Positions 1 to 11,316 are shown, counted from the stretch's first letter. The stretch is DNA of 64,000 nt from Euryodendron excelsum (GCA_033060915.1 CM065394.1:22187001-22251000); one strand, 5' to 3'. Notes: generated by a model from the sequence alone, not told the origin. A program made the numbers and translations.

Positions 1-790
1 ATTGAGAAGATTGAAGCCTAAATAGAGCCTGAAGATTAAGGAAGAAGTGATCAAACAGTTCCAGGCAGGATTCCTGCAAGTAGTAGAGTATCCCCGATGG
101 CTGGTTAATATTGTCCCTGTACCCAAGAAACACGGCAAGGTGCGGATGTGTATTGACTTTCGGGACCTCAACAAGGCCAGTCCAGAGGACGACTTTCCTC
201 TCCCACTTATAGACTTGCTTGTTAATAACACGAACGGTCACGAAATGTTTTCTTTAATGGATGGTTTTTCGAGATACAATCAGATCAAGCTAGCTGAAGA
301 GGATCGAGAGAAAACTGCTTTCATCACCCCTTGGGGAGTGTATTGTTATAAATTCATGCCATTTGGACTTCGCAATGCAGGGGCAACTTATCAAAAGACC
401 ATGGTAACTTTATTTCATGATATGATGCATCAGGAAGTAGAAATTTATGTGGATGACATGATCGTCAAGTCCAAACAGCGGAAAGACCACATGTTCAACC
501 TGCGGAAGGTGTTTGACCATCTCCGTAAGTATCAGCTCAAGCTAAATCCTGCTAAGTGCACTTTTAGAGTATCTTCAGGAAAGTTGCTGGGATTTATAGT
601 CAATGAAAAGGGGATAGAGGTCGATCTTGCCAAAGTTAAGTCCATCGTGGAAATACCAGCACCGAAGGGGGAAAAGGAGGTTCGATCCTTTCTGGGAAAG
701 TTAAACTTTATCAGTAGATTCATCGCCCAAATGACCCATCTGTGCGAACCTATTTTCAAGCTCCTTAGGAAAGATGCATCGAAAGAGTAG
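1..790 (+). pseudogene. Element A reverse transcriptase domain (pol remnant)
   Basis: The open frame at 47-790 encodes a Ty3/gypsy reverse transcriptase, which copies element RNA into cDNA. Visible landmarks are the VPKKHGKVRMCIDFRDLN segment near residues 26-43, MPFGLRNAGATYQ near 104-116, and the catalytic YVDDM at residues 134-138 (bases 446-460). The palm/thumb and connection follow, with KLNPAKCTF near 165 and EKEVRSFLGKLNFISRFI near 211. The same frame continues upstream of base 47 past a stop (LRRLKPK, stop, SLKIKEE), so residue 1 of the open frame is only a convenient methionine. A TAG at 788-790 ends the frame, but homology continues in frame into the RNase H. It is a decayed part of one polyprotein, not a separate gene. 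Confidence 0.9.
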
Positions 791-1279
791 GATGATAACT
801 GTCAAATAGTTTTTGAGAAAATCAAAGGATACCTACGGAATCCTCCTATCCTGGTGGAACCAACCCCGGGGCATCCTTTGTTGATGTATATGTCAATGTT
901 AGATAGTTCCATGGGGTGTGTTTTGGGATAACATGATGCAACGGGAAGCAAAGAGCAAGCCATTTACTACCTCAGTAAGAAATTCCTACCATACGAGACA
1001 AAGTATTCGGATCTCGAGAAAACCTGCTGCGTGTTAGCTTGGGTAACTCACAGGCTTCGGCATTACATGCTCTATCATATCACCTTCCTCATCTCTCAAA
1101 TGGATCCCCTCAAGTATATATTTGAGAAACCAACCCTATCGAGCAAAATTGCCCGATGGCACATGATCCTGTCAGAATTCGACATTGTGTTCACTATTCG
1201 TAAAGTAGTCAAGGGGCAAGTGATAGTTGATTATCTGGCTGAGAACCCTATTGATGATTATCAATCCATGGAACCCTAA
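791..1279 (+). pseudogene. Element A RT-associated RNase H domain (pol remnant)
   Basis: In the same frame as the RT, past the stop at 788-790, the sequence reads as the classical gypsy RNase H with its connection. An ILVEPTPGHPLLMYMSM-like stretch is followed by AIYYLSKKFLPYETKYSDLE and then CCVLAWVTHRLRHYML (about 1024-1071). The end of the domain has ARWHMILSEFDIVF followed by KGQVIVDYLAENP, the usual gypsy tail. There is a further in-frame stop (TAA about 929-931, after GCVLG) and a terminal TAA at 1277-1279 just before the second RNase H. In the Tat lineage this first RNase H is typically the degenerate member of a pair. Here it is clearly non-coding as a whole. Confidence 0.85.
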
Positions 1280-1318
1280 TTTTTCGATGAAAATATACTA
1301 TGCGTTGATGACGCATCT

Positions 1319-1969
1319 GAAGAGCAAGCGGGAGCTAGGTGGAAATTGTATTTCGACGGGGCTGCTAACAAAAAGGGAGCTGGCATTGGGGCAGTAGTAG
1401 TATCAAGAATAGGCAGTCACTATCCTATTATGGTTAAGCTACAACTTGAACCATGCACTAATAACATCGCCGAATATGAGGCTTGCATCCTAGGACTAAG
1501 GCTGGCATTAGAAATGAATAGTGACGAACTGGTTGTTTTCAGCGATTTAGATCTGGTTATTCAGCAATCTAAGGACGTATACCAAACTCGAGATGCCAAA
1601 CTCTCCCCGTATCATCAACAGGTCAAAGATTTATGTCAGCTATTCAGAAGCGTGAATTTTTATCATGTACCCCGTGCAGAGAACAGTTTCACCGATGCCT
1701 TAGCTATGTTAGCTGTAGCAATCAAGGTCGATAGGGGCATCGAGATACCCCCTCTACAGATTTTTATAAGGGATATCCCTTCCTATTGCCGCACACAACC
1801 GTTGAGCCCGATGAGCAACCATGGTTCTATGACATCCAGAGGTACATCTAAGCCAGGACATTCCCCGATGCAGTGTCACAATGAGATAGGAAGACCATTT
1901 GTCGTTTGGCAGGACATTATTTCATGGCTAGAAATGAGCTTTTCAGGAGATCATGGTTCGGACCTCTAA
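1319..1969 (+). pseudogene. Element A second, archaeal-type RNase H (aRNH) domain
   Basis: A second RNase H follows within 40 bases of the first. Candidate acidic residues are visible: Asp in YFDGAANKKGAGIGAVV (about 1349), Glu in IAEYEACILGL (about 1474), Asp in VVFSDLDLVIQQS (about 1540) and Asp in NSFTDALAMLA (about 1690). A dual RNase H with this arrangement is characteristic of Tat-lineage elements, where the extra domain supplies RNA-strand removal. After about residue 165 the frame no longer looks like the linker to integrase and probably is a shifted frame, and the ORF ends at 1969. The stop at 1277 separates it from the first domain, and otherwise it is one of the best preserved parts of element A. 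Confidence 0.85.
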
Positions 1970-2237
1970 GATGCATCAATGCCATCGAAGCCAAGGTTGT
2001 CATGGAGGAAGTGCACGAAGGAGTTTGCGGTCCCCATATGAATGGCCACACGCTTGCAAAGAAGATTCTCTAGATAAGGTATTGCTAGTCAACCATGGAG
2101 TCAGATTGTATTAGATACGTTCTTCGGTGTCACAAGTGTTAGATGCATAGGGATAAGATTAAAGCACTGCCTACTAAGCTCCATTCCATGTCAGCCTCGT
2201 GGCCTTTTTCTATGTGGGGATGGATATGATTGGCCTT
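1970..2237 (+). pseudogene. Element A integrase, N-terminal zinc-finger part up to the insertion point
   Basis: Reading past stops, the translated sequence shows the integrase HHCC finger: VHEGVCGPHMNGHTLAKKIL, then RYVLRCHKCQMHRD ending near 2150. The start of the catalytic core follows (WPFSMWGWMDMIG), with the first catalytic Asp in the atggatatg codons about 2219-2227. The copia-type solo LTR at 2238 breaks the core one residue later. The reading resumes at 4419 with ..ITPKASNGHRF. The coding sense is restored when the insert and one target-site copy are removed, which confirms that the two halves were once contiguous. Confidence 0.8.
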
Positions 2238-3202
2238 TGTTGAGTCAAGGTTGATCCTTGTTGACTCAAGGTTAATTCCCATATTGATTTTGATGATAAC
2301 TAAACCTTGTGTTATTTTACTAATGAATCTACTTAGTGTGTAGATTAACAAAGTTCATAACTTAGACTTGAAAGTTGAATTGTAAATCTAATGCATGTCA
2401 AAGAGAATGCACAACAAATTCAATATCATGCAATGAATTCCAAGAGCTATGCAATGAACCAAACAGAGGATTGACGCTTATCTCTACTTCAAGCAAATGT
2501 CTTACATTCGAAGAGATTGAAGGTGTTCAAATAAAGCTTCTGTCAAGTATTCTTAGATTCAATGAAGATTGATTTGCACTAGACTGAAGACTTCATAAGA
2601 ATGTGAAATGCTTAGTTGAAGAAATTGATTGTTGAAGAGATTGAAAATGCTCAAGAGATGATTTCATCTAGTATGCAAAGATCAATTTTAGATTATGTGA
2701 TTGAAGTTGCTGAGAAGATGGCTCATAATAACTATCTGATCTCTATCTGAAATCCAAGTGAAGAATTCTTCTAAGATGAAAAGGATCAATGAAGACTAGA
2801 TGTATGAAGAGATTTCATCAGGTCTGCAATGGTCTCACTGAAGTGATCTGTAAAGAAGAAAGAAGAATTGCTATCAAAGAGAAGAAATCAGAATTGAAGC
2901 ATTATAAAGCTCTACACAATTGAGGAAGCTTGGCATTGAAGAAGATATTATACAATGAAAGAAGAAGCTTTGCAAATGAAGAAGAAAAGATCAACATTGA
3001 TCAAATGAAGCTTTGACAGTTTGAGATTCAAGAAGGAGATCAATATCCAATGATTGATTCAATCCAAATTGAATAGAAGTTAACTCTGACAAGTTAAGAA
3101 GATTTGACTGATCATCATACCCCAAAGACATACTCCTTGAAGATCTTATACCTATGCTAAGATGATCTGAATCATTGGAAGATAGAATACAGAATTCTGG
3201 GC

Positions 3203-3680
3203 AATGAGGGGACTCATAAAAATGAAGTGTCGCCTCTTGATCACAGAAGTAAAAAGGCCTGGAGACAAATTGGACAATGATGGGACTCATGAAAATGAAG
3301 TGTCGCATCTTGATCACAGAAGCAAAAAGGCCTGGAGACAAATTGGACAATGAGGAGACTCATGGAAATGAAGTGTCGCCTCTTGAACACAGAAGCAAAA
3401 AACTTGGAAACCATATAGACAAAGAGTGGACTCATTGTAATAAAGGGTCGCCTCATGGAGACAGACGCAAAGGCTTGAAGATAATATGATCAATGAGCGG
3501 ACACATGAAGATGAAGAGTCGCCTCTTGGCAGCAGAAGTTAAAGGCTTGAAGATAATATGATCAATGAGCGGACACTTGAAGATGAAGTGTCGCCTCATG
3601 ATAGCAGAAGCCAAAGATGTGAAGACAGAATGAACAAAGAGTTGCCTCATCGACATGAAGAGCGGACTCATGAAGTTAGT
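3203..3680 (+). repeat. 72-73 bp tandem repeat, about 6 copies, in copia LTR U3
   Basis: Units begin at about 3203, 3276, 3349, 3421, 3492, 3564 and a partial one near 3636. Each carries GACTCATGAAAATGAAG-like and GTGTCGCCTCTTGA-like blocks followed by CACAGAAG. The first three copies are most alike and later copies diverge. It lies 150-600 bp upstream of the TATA box, the position of enhancer repeats in LTR U3 regions. Because unit length is near a multiple of three, it produces repetitive spurious ORFs on the minus strand. Confidence 0.85.
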
Positions 3681-3836
3681 GAACTATATCTGGTAAATGC
3701 AAAAACAGAAAGTGTTGACTCCACAGACCTCGAGCCGACTCCTCTGATATAACGGCTATTTTTCTTAACGTTATAACAGACTGGACGTGTATTAATGATA
3801 CCCAACCACCTCTAACAGATGGAATCAATACAAGGG

Positions 3837-3844
3837 TATATATA
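3837..3844 (+). promoter_or_regulatory. TATA box of the copia-type solo LTR
   Basis: TATATATA in the context GGG-TATATATAC, about 1.6 kb into the LTR and downstream of the U3 repeats. The following region (about 3870 onward) has the pyrimidine-rich R/U5 character expected of transcript leader sequence. Confidence 0.6.
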
Positions 3845-4418
3845 CAACCTTCCAGCTACATTTATACAGAAGATTGAAGACAAAAACAAGATCAACTGAC
3901 TGAATCACTGATATACTCTGAATATTCTTCCTGTCTTCTCTTGTGAGCTTTGAATGTAAAAATTTACTCTTACTAGAGAGTGTAAGTTACTTGTATAACT
4001 TTATACACTTGTAATTGAGAGTTTAGAGAGTTCTCTTGTGAAAACAAAACTCTTGTAAGTTTGAGTGGAGCTTGGACAAAACCACTTGGAGCTTGAAGAG
4101 CTCAATAACGAGTTCTTTATATAGTGAGCTGAGCACTTTGTCAATCAGTGGCCCATCTTGTAATAGGTGATTACATAGTGGAAGAAAACTTCAAGGAGGT
4201 CTTGGGGTGAGGGCATAGACCACGATTTGTGGTTGAATCTCGGTAAATCTGTGTGCCCTTTCTATTGCTCTGTTTTCTCTACTTCTTCTGATTACATTGC
4301 ATTGCATATAGATTGTCTTTTGTTACATTGCTTAGATTAATTTTAATTAATCTTTATTTGTTTTTAATCTTCAATAAACCCAATTCACCCCCCTCTTGGG
4401 TTGCCTATTGGACCAACA

Positions 4419-5245
4419 GCCCTATCACTCCTAAAGCCTCCAACGGCCATCGCTTCATCCTTGTCGCCATTGATAATTTCACTAAATGGGTGGAAGTTGT
4501 CTCCTATGTTCACGTTACCAAGAAGGTCGTGGAAAGGTTCATAAAAAATCATATTATTTACTAGTATGGGATTTCCGAGTCACTCATTTCTGACAACGCT
4601 TCCAATCTGAATAATGAATTGATATCAAAGCTATGCCAAACATTTCACATTATACATCGAAATTTGATCACTTACCGGCCTCAGATGAACGAAGCAGTGG
4701 AAGCAGCCAATAAGAACATTAAGAGAATACTCCGAAAGATGATTGATAACTGCAAAGATTGGCATGAGAAACTTCGTTTTGCATTGATGGCTTACCGAAC
4801 TACTACGAGGGTCTCCACCGGAAGCACGCCCTTTGAGCTGGTCTACGGTACCAAGGCAGTCATCCCCGTCGAGATTAAGATTCCTTCCCTAAGGATCTTA
4901 ACAGAAACCAAACTGAATGAAGCAAAGTGGATCAAAGACCGGTATGCCCAACTTTGCCTGCTAAATGAGAAGCGGTTAGCCGCGGTTTATCATGCTCAAT
5001 GCTATAGAAGACGAATGGCCAGGGCGTTTGATAAGATGGTGCGGCCTCGATCATTCCAATCGGGAGATTTGGTGCTCAAAAAGGTGTTCCCCCACTAGGA
5101 GGCAGCACAAGGGAAATTTGCTCCAAACTATGAAGGGTCATTCGTGATAAAAAAAGATCCTGTTTGGAGGAGCTCTCGTCTTGGAGGAAATGGAAGGTTA
5201 AGAATTCCCTAGTCCGTTGAATTCAGATGTTGTCAAACACTACTA
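4419..5245 (+). pseudogene. Element A integrase, catalytic core and C-terminal part after the insertion
   Basis: After the solo LTR the integrase resumes with ITPKASNGHRFILVAIDNF and TKWVEV. The second catalytic Asp is in LISDNASN (about 4590). The catalytic Glu follows in the NEAVEAANKNIKRIL segment (about 4689-4733), then MAYRTTTRVSTGSTPFELVYG (about 4785-4850), typical of gypsy integrases, and the C-terminal GDLVLKK module (about 5070). Stops occur at 4562 and 5096, and the frame then reads EAAQGKFAPNYEGSFVIKK in the expected C-terminal domain. The integrase would insert cDNA into host DNA, but this copy is split and stop-ridden. Homology ends near 5245, the end of element A pol. Confidence 0.85.
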
Positions 5246-6422
5246 CATATAATTACGAAAGCTAGACCTTTGGTTTCTGTGCAGAAGCAATAAAATCTAC
5301 TTTCCTTATTCTTCACTAATCAATAGTGTAGAGTTCCAGTGGTAAAGCTCTATGGACTAAACAATTTAATTTTGAGATGATGAGGGGCCCTTGTTTCATT
5401 TCCTATACAATTAGAAAAAAATATATAACCCTTGTCAAAACCTTAGAGCCGGTTATTTTCCTTTAGGAACATTTCCCTAACAAAGTGATCACGCTAGGTC
5501 AAATTAGAAGCACTGGAGATATACGTCAAAAACAAAAAAATAAAAAATCCTTAAAGTATTACCTTGAGTTCGCACAAACATTGTTGTTAACATCATTAGT
5601 TCAAAAAAATAAATAAATAAATAAAAATAAAAAAGAAAAGTGATGAGATATCCCGAGAAAGATAAGAATACGCAGAAAAAGTGATATTAGACCAAAAATC
5701 ATTGACATTGATCACTAGTAGAATGGTAGCTTTGAGCCTTTTTCTTTTCTTTCAAAAGTAAAAAACCCACACCACAAACCCTAAAAGTCCTCTCAAATCA
5801 GAGTTGAAATGATTAGTCCAATTGAACTTACTAAAATATGCTATCGGCTGGAGGATGGCATAAGTAGTATTTAGGAGCTTCTCAACAGAAACTAGAGACC
5901 AAGCTAAGGAAAGAGAGAGAAAGAAGAGAGAAAATAAGCGCGTTCCTGAGGATGCGATAAAAACCTGAAAGGGCGCCGTAGGTAAAAAAGTAGGGATATA
6001 GCAGGATACAAAACTGTCGACCCTGGTGAAAACCTGTAAAGGCGCCTTGGTGCAAAAATGACAGAGCTACGACTGGTGAAAACCCTCATGGGCACTAGTA
6101 GTAAAAATAGTGAAAAAGAAAAAAAAATTTATATGTATAAAAGCAACAGTGTGAAAGTCAGAAGGCGTCTCGAAAGGCATTATCCGGCTTAGCCCAGTTA
6201 AGGTTAAAGGGAGCAAGGGTTCCTTTTGCGGGACAATCAGTTAGTTAAAGTATCAAACCAAAGGGAGTTATTTTTCATTGAGCTGTGACTTTCATTCAAC
6301 TTTCCTCAAGTTTGTTGTTATACTAACCATGCAGGAAAATCATATCAAAAGTATGGGAGGCCATGAGTTCATAAGACCAAAAAGGTGTACAATACCAAAC
6401 AAAGTATGTTTTTCTACAAATG
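5246..6422. other. Element A spacer between pol and the antisense ORF, with a short diverged repeat
   Basis: I see no coding sequence here. The segment is AT-rich with A-runs near 5600. At about 5950-6110 three diverged units share a GGTGAAAACC..AAAGGCGCC..GGTAAAAA theme. Such blocks occur downstream of integrase in many plant gypsy elements. The tail of the antisense ORF begins at about 6423. Confidence 0.55.
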
Positions 6423-8130
6423 CAGGAATCAATAAATCTAGGAGCGAGGGGCAAAAATATATCGCTCCCCATCATCATCAGAGGAGGAATCTACTAGGCA
6501 AGGATCAACTGGCTCGCCAACCGCAAGAGGAGCACTCGAAGAAATACCAGTTGTAGAAGATCCAAGCCGGCCTCGCTCGTAGTCTGCACACCTGGCCAGA
6601 AGCATATCCCTCTCTCGAGTAAGGGACTCCACAGCCTCCCGCGAAGACTGACTATCCGTCGCACCATCCTCCAGAGGAGTGGAACGGTCTAAAGATCCTC
6701 ATGGTCACCTACGTCCCCTCGAGACACTCAAAGGTGGGTGATCATGTGTCGATCTTGCTGCAGCTAGTTGCATCTCCAAAGAAGCTACCTCAGCGTCCCT
6801 CACTCTCAACCGGTCATGCAATATCCGTATCAACTGGCGGTTTTGCCACCTGTGACGACGTGGCCCTGAACAATCATAGCTGTCAAGAAGTCAGTGTACC
6901 CTACGGGAGGTAAAGGAGTCTCAATGAGAAGATCCCCAAGTCTGCTAGGACCTACTACATAATGCCGAAGCCAATAGTGATAAGTCTGAGTCTCAAGGGG
7001 CATGATAGAGAATGGACCGTCGTTGTCTACGTGAGCAAGCAAAGATCTCCATGTATCCATAACCCTCTCCACTAGCACTCTCGGGGTTGATACCTCAAAA
7101 ACAAGAGTGAACTCAACTACAGATGTCGAATAAGGGATATCCTGACTCCTACTAAGCTATCGCAAAACCTGAATCCTGAAGAAAGGGGAAAATGCCCCAC
7201 AGGCCTTCTACGGGCACGAAGGCCCTCTCAGAAGGTCGAACTCTCAAGCAATACCTACCAACCAGTCCTGAATACCACCTGACCGCGCTTGACCTCATGC
7301 TCCGGAGGTAGTCAGCCCAGGCTACAACGGTTCACGAAAGCCTCCCCTCATCTGCCATGACTCTCTGAGATCTCGCTAGGAAACGTATATGATCAAGCTC
7401 AGGATACCATGTATGTTGGAATAAAGGAGTAACAAACAAATGCCCAATCGCCCAAAGCTGGAAGAGAGCAGCGCATCCCCATAAATGAGCTTCAACAGTC
7501 TGCTGGAATCTCGTAAGACTCACAAAGGTCTTCTCCATAATCATGGGAGCACAGGAATGCCCCTTACAAATCAGGGCCAACAGTGCACATAGTCGACAGT
7601 CAACGAAATCATCTCCTCGTAGGAACACCAAGTAGTTCAGAAGAAGCAGGGCCAGAGCAACCATACGGGAAATAGACCAATCTTGGGAAGTGTGCCAATC
7701 ACCTGAGTGGGCTCGCATACCCGTGGGAAACTCAAAGCGGGAAAAGAGGAACTCTGCTAGAACGTAAGGAAACTGGGACAAAGAAGAAGATGAAAGAACT
7801 GCGCGTCTGAGTCCAAGCTAGGACGAGACCATTGTAATACAACCGTCCGGAAAGATGGGTCCTACGATGTCAGCAGAATCATCTCGAAAACTAAGAAGAA
7901 ATCTATACTCGTGAGGGGTAGGGGTAAGCTCACACTCCCCAAAGCAGAAAAAGGATAAGTCAGGCTGCCAAAAGGGAATCACTGCCTCCATGAACCCGGG
8001 AACAAGCTGCACTGATAGAAGTGAAGCCACCCGAACAAAGGACCGGCAAAAGATATCCTGCTCATCTGGAGGGTAATTGTCATGCCAAGCCCTCAATCAA
8101 CTCAAAATCATGTTTGCCATCCTGAAAAGG
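6423..8130 (-). pseudogene. Element A antisense ORF (aORF): DUF7745/plant-mobile-domain-like protein remnant
   Basis: Opposite to pol, pieces at 8096-7818, 7781-7332, 7078-6830 and 6632-6438 read as one degraded protein of roughly 550-570 residues. The first piece (RAWHDNYPPDEQ.., then FWQPDLSFFCFGECELTPTPHEY) and the second (ALALLLLNYLVFLRGDDFVDCRL.., then LWGCAALFQLWAIGHLF) resemble DUF7745, a retroelement-associated domain related to the plant mobile domain. A probable start lies slightly upstream at 8129 (MANMILS, then a stop). The C-terminal part reads in another frame as a heptad-like coiled coil (LRVRDAEVASLEMQLAAARS, about 6840-6780). Function is unknown. Antisense ORFs between pol and 3' LTR are known from the Tat lineage. 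Family assignment is from recognised pattern, not a search. Confidence 0.65.
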
Positions 8131-9416
8131 TAAGCCAAGATAAGTGTGTTAATATACGGTATAGGCAGATAAATAATAACAATATAAAGTAAATAAATAA
8201 AAAAAATAAAAAAAAACAAGAATAGAAAGATTTCAAATGATAAGTCAAAACAAATTTCCTACACCTTTTGATTTTCCAACTTCAAGTCAAATCTCAAGGG
8301 TTTTCTGTCTTTTTCCTTCAAAAAGATTTTATTTCTAAACCTTTTCCAATTCTTTTCCTAACTTCTAAAAATTTTGACAGAGTTTCGTTCAAAAATGATC
8401 CCTCTAACATCCATGACATCAACACAAAATACAAACCGTGCACTTCACAACGTTACAATCACATAACATCCGCACTCCCACATACTTTGTAATTTTTCAA
8501 AACACACGTTTTATTTTTACAATAAATCAATGATTTTCAAAAATGTTCTAAAATTTCTTAAAATCATTTCAAATGTTTTCTAAAATTTTCTACATTTTCC
8601 TAAATTTTAAATTCCATCAATTTCTTAAGTTTTCTTAATTTTCCTAATTTTCTAAGTATTTTTCTATTTTTCAAAACATCAAAGATTCACCAAGTTTCTA
8701 AAAAATCACGAAACTTCACACGGTTGTTAAACACATTTTTCTAAGGCATATGGCATAAAACTCTAGCCAAAAAACCCAATGCCCAAGCCTGTAGGAACAA
8801 ACTTCCAATTCCTGCAGAAAACTCTTTTTACATAATCATGCAACATCACTCAAATTTAATCAAATAAGCACCAAAATGCAAAAATAACTTCACACAGTGT
8901 TCGAAACATATCAAAACATCAATTTTCACTATTCACACAAATTAAACGGAGTTCTACACATTAAAAATCAACATAGGATAGAAAACTCACTTTTCAGAGT
9001 TCTCCGGTGAAATCTTCTCTTCCAGCAACTTTTTCGGCAACGTGTTCTACTCCTGAAAATCACCCGTGATCCCTAAGAAGTGCTCCGTCAATGGCCAAGT
9101 CGGTTTCCTCACAATGTCTCCCGGATTTGCAAAAATCTTCCAAAATTCCGCAAGTGTTCGAACTAGAAAATTTTTTGGTTTTGTTCCTAGAAAATTGCCA
9201 ACTTTGCCAAAGGCGCCACTCCTAGTGGCGCTAGTTGCCAATTCTGGGCAGTTTTGCCCTTTTTCCTACCAAAACTAGTTTTCAAAGGCTTTTTTAACCC
9301 CAATATCCATTCCCAAACCCCCATATTCCACAATTTCGAAAGTCCGTCCCTCCAACCGCCTCACAATCAACATGGGACTCTTACTTTATCGTTTTTTGTC
9401 TTCGATTGTCGAAGAC
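8131..9416 (+). other. Element A internal 3' untranslated region
   Basis: No coding frame is supported. The segment is A/T- and pyrimidine-rich (TTTTCTAAAATTT-like strings 8500-8660). From about 8690 it is clearly similar to 42433-43180 (both contain a CACATTTTTCTAAGGCA block), which identifies it as conserved 3' internal sequence of this retroelement family. At 9212-9232 it carries one copy of the GGCGCCACT palindrome also found in the LTR U3. Confidence 0.6.
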
Positions 9417-9433
9417 AAAAAAAGAGGGGCAGC
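9417..9433 (+). promoter_or_regulatory. Polypurine tract (plus-strand primer) of element A
   Basis: AAAAAAAGAGGGGCAGC directly abuts the TGTAACACCC start of the 3' LTR. This is the plus-strand priming site for reverse transcription. The same arrangement recurs at 41236-41253 and about 43186-43204 in related fragments, which supports the LTR border. Confidence 0.8.
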
Positions 9434-10939
9434 TGTAACACCCTATTTTTGACCGCTTGGCAGTCTACAGTCTGTCCAAACTTGATTTCAAGTCAATATG
9501 GACATATTCTAGAATTCTAGTCCTAATCTAGTCTATCCATTGCTTCGCGGGCCCACCAGGCCCAAATAGAGGCAAAATGACCAAAATGCCCTTGTGGGCA
9601 TTGTTCGGTCCGATCTTGCAAGCACGTCTTTCCGAAGACGGTAAGTCCCCTTTCAAATTCTATCAGGCACGTCTTTCCGAAGACTGTAAGTCCCCTTTCC
9701 AATTCTTTTTCCAATTCCAATTTCAATCCCTCTCTTAAGAAAGTTGATTCCTCAAGACGGTAAGTCTATCCTGTCCGGCACGTTTTTCGAAGAAAGTCTC
9801 TTCGGAACGGTAAGTCTCTTCAAACCCATCGACTAGGACGAGACCCTAATTCCCCGAGATGGTAGAACGGTCTACCTTTGGCGCTTGCTAGCCCGCCAAT
9901 GCAGAAATGTCCGTTTCAACACGCTTTTCGAGAAAGGTGACTTCTCAGGTGCTAAGTCCCTTTAGCAGCTTCCCGAGATCAGGCAGTCTCGGGAATGATC
10001 GCGAACCATCAAAGTAGCAGAAGTACACGCAAACATCGCAACCGTCAGAGTAGCGAAAATACTCGCAAACAGGTCGATTGAGGGAATTGCCAACAAACCC
10101 CTGTACCACGAGACCGCCGTCAAAGTGGTGGAAACACTCAAAACCCAAGTCAACACCAGTGCCTGTTAGTTCACTTCAATGAAAAATGACCAAACTGCCC
10201 CTAGGGCCATTTTCGGCACGTTTCTCGAGAGCACACTTAAGTCCTCAGAATGGTAAGTTCACCCTTTCCAAGATTATCTTAAAGCAATCCGGCATGATTA
10301 GGTGTCTTCTAGTCAATTTCGGACCAATTCCGAGGCTTTCCAATCAAGATGACCATTTTACCCCTAGGCATCCGAACACCCCGGGAACCACACCAACTCT
10401 GGGTATCAAACCGTTAATCTCCCGGGAATGCCCGTGCAAAATGACCGTTTTGCCCCTAGTGGGCCGATCGCCATTTCTAGCCACACCAGCTCTAGATATC
10501 AAACCGGTAACCTCCTAGGACATTCTAAATAATGTTCCCAAATCTCGAGTCTTCTTCTAGGACATTCCGAGTCCATCCCAGTAGTTTTCCGATCCAGTTG
10601 ACCGTTTTGCCTCTAATGGCCCAGTCAACCTTTTCAACACATCTTGTATCCTTTTTCAAGTCCATTACCTCCAAGACCTTATTCTAAGGGTTTCTGCCCT
10701 TTTCTGGCCTTCCGGGCCATTCCCGGTTCTTTAAATGCTTTCTGGACCTTCTGGAGTCACTCCTAGTGAAGCCAGGCTAAAAATTGCATGGTAGTCACTA
10801 GTACAAGCGCCCAAATCTTCTCAAGATACGTTACTTGCCGACCTTAAAACTTTCCCAACTGGCTGGCGCCACTAGTAGTGGCACCAGAAGGAATTTTGGC
10901 CTGGAGCCACTACAACAAGCGCTAGGTCATTCCTCTCTC

Positions 10940-10947
10940 TATAAATA
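10940..10947 (+). promoter_or_regulatory. TATA box of element A 3' LTR
   Basis: TATAAATA about 1.5 kb into the LTR. An equivalent TATAAATA is in the nested copy at 13150 and on the minus strand of the 33.6-39.2 kb copy. Transcript start would be about 30 bp downstream, followed by AACCCTA-rich leader sequence. Confidence 0.65.
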
Positions 10948-11299
10948 TAAAGCCTACTCCAGCGTGAAAGGGGTCCGCAAACTCAGTCTAAAAACCCTAT
11001 TCTTCAATATACAGAACTCGTACCCTTCCTAAACTTTAGCTTCTTTAGGTTTTCCAAACCCTAGCCTCCTATACACTCATATACACTCATACACTAGCCT
11101 CCAAAGCATCCATTGAAGAATTAAAATAAACAAAGATTAAAGCGAATACTAAAGCAAAGCAAGAAAAGCAAAGCGCGCAAAGTAAAGCAAAATAAACAAG
11201 ACACAAGGTAGGCTTTCTCTTTAAGTTTACGCATCTTTCCCCTCTCTTCTCTCTCCTAACCCACTTGGATTTTTTTCTATTTTAATCCCCCATCTTCTT

Positions 11300-11316
11300 C
11301 CCCCCCCCCCCCCCCC
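11300..11316 (+). repeat. Poly-C run (17 C)
   Basis: A homopolymer inside the element A LTR downstream of the TATA box, where sister copies have only five or six C. It is probably a slippage product. Confidence 0.9.

Larger units (their letters stand above)
2238..4418 (+). mobile_element. Ty1/copia-type solo LTR (2,181 bp) inserted in element A integrase
   Basis: The segment begins TGTTGAGTC and ends GGACCAACA, the TG..CA termini of an LTR, with the TTCACCCCCCTCTTGGG-type end seen in many plant copia LTRs (SIRE/Tork-like). It is flanked by gcctt on the left and gccct on the right, a 5-bp target duplication with one change. The target sequence reads through integrase when the insert is removed. 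No gag-pol, primer binding site or polypurine tract lies between the ends, so it is a solo LTR left by LTR-LTR recombination. Inside are a 72-bp tandem repeat (3203-3680), a TATA box (3837-3844) and the usual R/U5 region with TTGTGAAAAC-type sequence. ORFs inside it are artefacts of the repeats. Confidence 0.85.

Noticed and set aside
3203..3680. Overlapping small ORFs on both strands
   Set aside because: Products are explained by the 72-bp repeat in the solo LTR. No domain is recognisable and the frames stop at unit divergence.
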